Source: Aquicoccus sp. G2-2
Lineage (GTDB): Bacteria > Pseudomonadota > Alphaproteobacteria > Rhodobacterales > Rhodobacteraceae
NCBI RefSeq assembly: GCF_034555965.1
Contig: NZ_JAYDCK010000002.1
Location: 62,001-126,000, forward strand
DNA length: 64,000 bases
Direction of reading: 5' to 3'
Position numbers and translations under genes: made by a program. The stretch's first letter is position 1. Each line of letters opens with the position of its first letter. Under the pieces are notes generated by a model. That model was not told the DNA's origin. It did not search any database and saw only the letters and a program-made list of their open reading frames with translations. Below, piece by piece: positions 60,678-64,000 of this stretch.

Positions 60678-61689
60678 CGAGTGGCAAGAAAAAACGGATG
60701 TCGATGCTCGACAATCTCGCGGCAGCCGGTGGCCCGGCTCCTGCCCCTCAAGCTGGCGCCGTAACCCCTATGATGACGTCCAACCGCGCCCTGCGCTCGG
60801 CCCGTGATGCCGTCGATTCACATCATGTCTGGGAACTCGACCCGGCCAGTATCGTCGACGACCGAATGGCCGACCGGCTTGATCCGGCGGATGTGCATGA
60901 TCTGCGCGCCGCAATCGAGGCGAATGGTCAGACCGTACCAATTCTTGTGCGCCGGCACCCGTCAGAGACGGACCGCTATCTGCTCGTCTATGGTCGCCGT
61001 CGGCTCGAGGCGATCCGCCAGTCCGACAAGGTCGCCAAGGTGCGCGCACTGGTCGCCAATCTGGATGATGACAGCGCCCTGCGTGCGCAGATTTCCGAAA
61101 ACATGGCGCGCCGCGATTTGTCCTTCATTGAAAAGGCGATTTTTGCGCAAGAACTCGTATCGTCGGGCTTTGGAAATCAATCACAGGTTGCAGAAATTCT
61201 GACCGTGACCAAATCTTCGGTGTCCATGGCCATCGCCATCGCCGACATGGTCGGTACAGACCTCATCCGCGCCATCGGTGCGGCACACGGCATCGGCCGA
61301 CCCCGGTGGGAGGCCATGGGCCGTGCCATCGCGGACAGCGGTCTGGATCGGGGCAGCCTGATCCGCCTTGCTGAGGAAACCCATGGCAAGGCCGATGTGA
61401 CCATGGTGATTGATGCCGCACCTGCGACCGACGACCCCTCTGTGCAAGCGTTCGAGGCCGTGTCGAAGGTTGTCACAAGGTTAGTCAAACCGACCAAGGC
61501 CCCTCCCCTTCTGCGGCATCCTGTCAGCCGCTCAGGATTGGGGGCAAACGTGGCGGCACGCTCAAACGCACCGCCAAAGGGATCTCGATCGAGTTGCAGA
61601 ATAGTAAGTTTGCCGACTGGGTAGAGTCTGAAGCCGATGATTTGATTGAAGAACTTCACGAACGCTGGAAGCAGCGTTCAGAAGACTGA
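60662..61689 (+). CDS. repB: Plasmid partition protein RepB, frameshifted near the end as sequenced
   Basis: A ParB-type protein. The ParB/Spo0J nuclease-like domain is at residues 60-160 (LRAAIEANGQTVPILVRRHP, LLVYGRRRLEAIRQSDKVAK, QISENMARRDLSFIEKAIFA), followed by the HTH (NQSQVAEILTVTKSSVSMAI). The open frame ends at 61624 with an odd tail (APPLLRHPVSRSGLG...). One more G in the run 61540-61544 gives LGGKRGGTLKRTAKGISIEL and FADWVESEADDLIEELHERW, the normal RepB end, with the stop at 61687-61689. Since the plasmid presumably needs RepB, I treat this as a base-calling error. Confidence 0.93.
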
Positions 61690-61866
61690 GGAAGAGCAGA
61701 AACCAAAAACAGGAGGCACGAAAAAGCCAAAGAAAAGGTCCCGCAAAGCGACCGCCCTACGAGACCCTGACTTGTTCTTAGCACTCTCAAGTTAGTCTCG
61801 GACGCCGTTTTTCGCAAGTCTTAAGTGATTTGCGGACCCTGATTTCTTTGTCTTCGTGAATGTAAA
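61690..61866 (-). ncRNA. repB-repC intergenic region, expected site of the counter-transcribed RNA
   Basis: In repABC plasmids a small antisense RNA that limits RepC synthesis is encoded here. The gap is the right size (177 nt) and has an imperfect hairpin CGCAAGTC-TTAAGT-GATTTGCG (61813-61834) just before repC. I cannot see a definite promoter or terminator for the RNA; the call rests on family architecture. Confidence 0.4.
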
Positions 61867-63087
61867 ATGGACTACACCCCCGTAACGCCTTTCAGGCGAC
61901 CCATAAATGCTGCCATTCTGCACTATCAGGCAGCAGCGCAACAGGACCTCCCGCCTTCCGGCGTCAACAAATGGGAAGCACTTCGCGAACTCGCCGCTGC
62001 CCGTATCGCCTTCGGCTTGTCCGACCGTGATTTGAGCGTGCTTCAGGCATTGGTCAGTTTCCATCAGGCCACGATCGTTGGCGGGAACCATAGTGAAACT
62101 GTCGTGCATCCGTCCAACAAGGCTATTTGTGAGCGCCTGAACGGCATGCCCTGCTCGACCATGCGGCGGCATCTGGCGAACCTGGTGCAAACCGGTTTCG
62201 TCGTGCGTCGCGACAGTCCCAATGGCAAGCGTTACGCGCGCCGGTATGGCGACGAAAAGATCGCTTTCGGCTTCGATCTGGCCCCCCTCGCCCAACGCTT
62301 CGTCGAAGTGTGCGAAGCCGCAGAGGCTGTCCGTGCTGCTGAGGAGCGCTACAAGCGGATTAGATCCACTGTAAGCCTCATGCGCCGTGATCTAGCGGGT
62401 CTCGTCGACTACGGCCGCTCTATGCGCCCTGACCGCGCCATCTGGGACCAGGTGTCCGACCTATGCGTCCTGACGGCGCGCGACCTTCGCCGCAAGCTCG
62501 ACTTTGCAGAGTTGCAGCAGATCGAATCTGCGTTGTCCGTAGCCCTCAACGCCATTAGGGACCTGTTGGAACCAGTGCAGTCACGAGATATGAGCATCAA
62601 TGAAGTCACAAATGAGCAGCACTATCAGAATTCAAATAAAGACTCTTATGATTTTGAACCACGCTTAAAAAAAGCGCAGGACGAGGGCAGCGTCTCCGAT
62701 CCGGCGACAGCACTGGTTGCGGAGGGCAGGACTGATGAGCCTGTCTCAGTCGACAACAATCTACCTAGAATACCCCTCGGTCTCGTTTTGGCCGCTTGCT
62801 CTGAATACCGAACTTATGCTGAACGACCTGTGCGCCACTGGCATGATCTAGTAAGGGTTGCCGATGTAATAAGACCTATGATGGGTGTGTCTCCTTCAGC
62901 GTGGGATGAGGCCAAACAGTACATGGGCCCGGAAGAGGCATCGGTGGTCATCTTGGCAATGTTGGAACGCTTCGGCGACATCCGATCACCTGGAGGGTAT
63001 TTGCGGTCGCTGTCTGCAAAGGCTGCGCTCGGTGAATTCTCCTGTGGACCCATGATCATGGCCCTTATAAGAAAGGACGCTGCATGA
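61867..63087 (+). CDS. repC: Plasmid replication initiator RepC
   Basis: A 406-residue RepC. The N-terminal RP-C domain is clear: MDYTPVTPFRRPINAAILHY, IAFGLSDRDLSVLQALVSFH, HPSNKAICERLNGMPCSTMR RHLANLVQTG (DNA-binding helices). A coiled linker and the C-terminal RP-C_C domain follow (VIRPMMGVSPSAWDEAKQYM, GDIRSPGGYLRSLSAKAALG). RepC binds an origin inside its own coding sequence, so oriV is expected here (established for repABC plasmids). Two parS-like palindromes follow directly. Confidence 0.97.
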   Translation: MDYTPVTPFRRPINAAILHYQAAAQQDLPPSGVNKWEALRELAAARIAFGLSDRDLSVLQALVSFHQATIVGGNHSETVVHPSNKAICERLNGMPCSTMRRHLANLVQTGFVVRRDSPNGKRYARRYGDEKIAFGFDLAPLAQRFVEVCEAAEAVRAAEERYKRIRSTVSLMRRDLAGLVDYGRSMRPDRAIWDQVSDLCVLTARDLRRKLDFAELQQIESALSVALNAIRDLLEPVQSRDMSINEVTNEQHYQNSNKDSYDFEPRLKKAQDEGSVSDPATALVAEGRTDEPVSVDNNLPRIPLGLVLAACSEYRTYAERPVRHWHDLVRVADVIRPMMGVSPSAWDEAKQYMGPEEASVVILAMLERFGDIRSPGGYLRSLSAKAALGEFSCGPMIMALIRKDAA

Positions 63088-63090
63088 AAA

Positions 63091-63106
63091 GTTCACAGCT
63101 GAGAAC
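63091..63106. promoter_or_regulatory. parS: parS-like centromere site 1
   Basis: GTTCACAGCTGAGAAC, a 16-bp near-perfect palindrome (one mismatch pair) of the GTTnnnnGCnnnnAAC class bound by RepB, starting 4 nt after repC. Confidence 0.85.
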
Positions 63107-63135
63107 TGGGTCTTGTTTCGTCGCTCAGAAGACAG

Positions 63136-63151
63136 GTTCACAACTGTGAAC
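63136..63151. promoter_or_regulatory. parS: parS-like centromere site 2
   Basis: GTTCACAACTGTGAAC, a second 16-bp palindrome-like site (one mismatch pair at the centre) 45 bp after the first. Confidence 0.8.
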
Positions 63152-63221
63152 TCATTGCTTAGGAATCGGCCCACTTTCCCGTTGGGCGCGCTTTTCAGTG
63201 CAAAGCGAGAACTAACGTAAG

Positions 63222-64000
63222 TCACACAGTCGGGTCACCATCACCAAAAAGGTTTGGAAAGAGGCGCTCTCGATAATCCGACGGAAACGCCAACTGAACT
63301 GGCGTCTTCGGCGAGGCGGAAGTCAGGTATCCGGTGGCGGTCAGTTTGCTCAGCGTGTTGCGTGCTGTGCGCTCAGAGGTCTTGAGCACAATCTGCGCGT
63401 CGCCAGTTTCGAGTGCGCCATGCCGAAGAACTGCCTAGATCAGCTCCGGCGCACGCTTGTCAACGATGGTATCTGCAACCAGACGACAATACCGTTGGTC
63501 CAGTCCGCCAAGATCGAACAATCTTGCTGAGAAGGTGATCTGGTCAAGTGTCACCTTTAGGAACCATTCACTGAACGTCTTAAGCGCCACTTCTGACAGG
63601 TTCCCACGTCCATCGCGGTCTCCGCGGCGAGGACCATCGGCCAGATCCATCATCCGTTTGTACTCGCGCCGAACCATCACCCCGCGGGCCAACCCACGCG
63701 ATACGGACCAAAGCCCTTGGCCACCGACCCCCGCAGTGAGTGCCATGGCATGAGACATCAATCTGCTGACGCGCCCGTTGCCATCCGGGAAAGGTTAGAT
63801 GTAGTTCAGCCGGTGATGTGCAGAGGCGATCACGATGATCCGTCCGCTCGAAGACCGCGCCCCAATCTGAAACCGTTTGTGCAAGTGGTCCATGGACGCC
63901 GCAACGCGCGATGATGACGGAGGTAGGTGGCGTCCGACCGCAACTTCCCGATCGTCATCCTGGCGCATGCGTCCCGGAATGATGGGCTCTTGTGTGCCAT
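63222..64000 (-). pseudogene. Fic-family protein, inactivated by two stop codons (cut by window end)
   Basis: Minus-strand sequence reads as one Fic protein: IPGRMRQDDDREVAVGRHLP, GRIIVIASAHHRLNYI, then [20 protein letters not shown], on through [20 protein letters not shown] to a C-terminal winged helix (IVLKTSERTARNTLSKLTAT) and a natural stop at 63222. Two in-frame stops interrupt it: TAA at 63795-63797, exactly where the catalytic His of HPFxDGNGR belongs, and TAG at 63435-63437 (a Gln codon in relatives). The frame itself is unbroken, so these are point changes, not run-length errors. The N-terminus lies beyond the window. The intact stretch is 63435-63761. Confidence 0.82.

Overview
This window looks like part of a repABC-type plasmid (or chromid) from an alphaproteobacterium, most likely the Rhodobacterales/roseobacter group. 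The main evidence is a repA-repB-repC cassette (59.5-63.1 kb) followed by two 16-bp parS-like palindromes. GC-rich coding DNA, DUF1403/ScpB genes, BrnTA, VapBC modules and IS110/IS66/IS5/IS6 elements fit this. No tRNA, rRNA or CRISPR array was seen.

Layout. 1-4.2 kb is a nest of mobile DNA: the tail of a tyrosine recombinase, a broken IS110 transposase, and an IS66 element inserted into the IS110 3' flank with an exact 8-bp target duplication. 4.2-13.1 kb (minus strand) is a Sel1-repeat lipoprotein-like or periplasmic protein, a 2.3-2.5 k-residue two-partner-secretion (FHA/CdiA-like) exoprotein, its C-terminal toxin tip in a shifted frame, and a candidate immunity gene; no TpsB transporter is present. 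13.4-17.6 kb has a broken brnT with intact brnA, an IS5 transposase fused to a beheaded resolvase, WGR, DUF5655 and glycolipid-binding genes. 17.8-21.2 kb holds MAPEG, DUF4336, LysR, a small membrane protein and a dienelactone-hydrolase-like enzyme. 21.6-31.2 kb is a catabolic unit: an NDP-forming acyl-CoA synthetase, a complete peptide/nickel-type ABC importer and an amidohydrolase-fold protein, divergent from an IclR regulator. 31.8-34.4 kb has an MFS exporter and an IS6 element.

34.6-52 kb is a dense defence island: Gabija (gajAB); a minus-strand sbcD-sbcC-HNH-TIR unit; a divergent plus-strand operon of WYL regulator, WGR protein, zinc-ribbon/HEPN-like protein and cysteine-protease-like protein that I do not recognise as a described system; and a minus-strand operon of Fic, SIR2-APAZ, short Argonaute (SPARSA), a PD-(D/E)xK-like protein and an unknown protein, driven from a region with five copies of an operator-like motif. 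52-56.5 kb holds a nuclease-like gene cut by a 307-bp mini-element with TniA/TnsB-like ends, a DUF4143 ATPase, scpB/DUF1403 and a VapBC pair. 56.6-64 kb holds an integrase, a serine recombinase, a second VapBC pair, repABC, parS and a decayed Fic gene.

A pattern that matters for reading everything else: at least twelve genes or gene fragments are restored to a normal family reading frame by adding one base to a homopolymer run (IS110 twice, exoprotein, oppD, iclR, MFS, Argonaute twice, DUF1403, vapB, integrase, repB, perhaps WGR). All are losses, never gains, and they include repB, which a live plasmid needs. I read most of them as sequencing under-calls rather than true pseudogenes. Genuine lesions (IS66 tnpC, brnT, the resolvase, the terminal Fic gene) are of a different kind.
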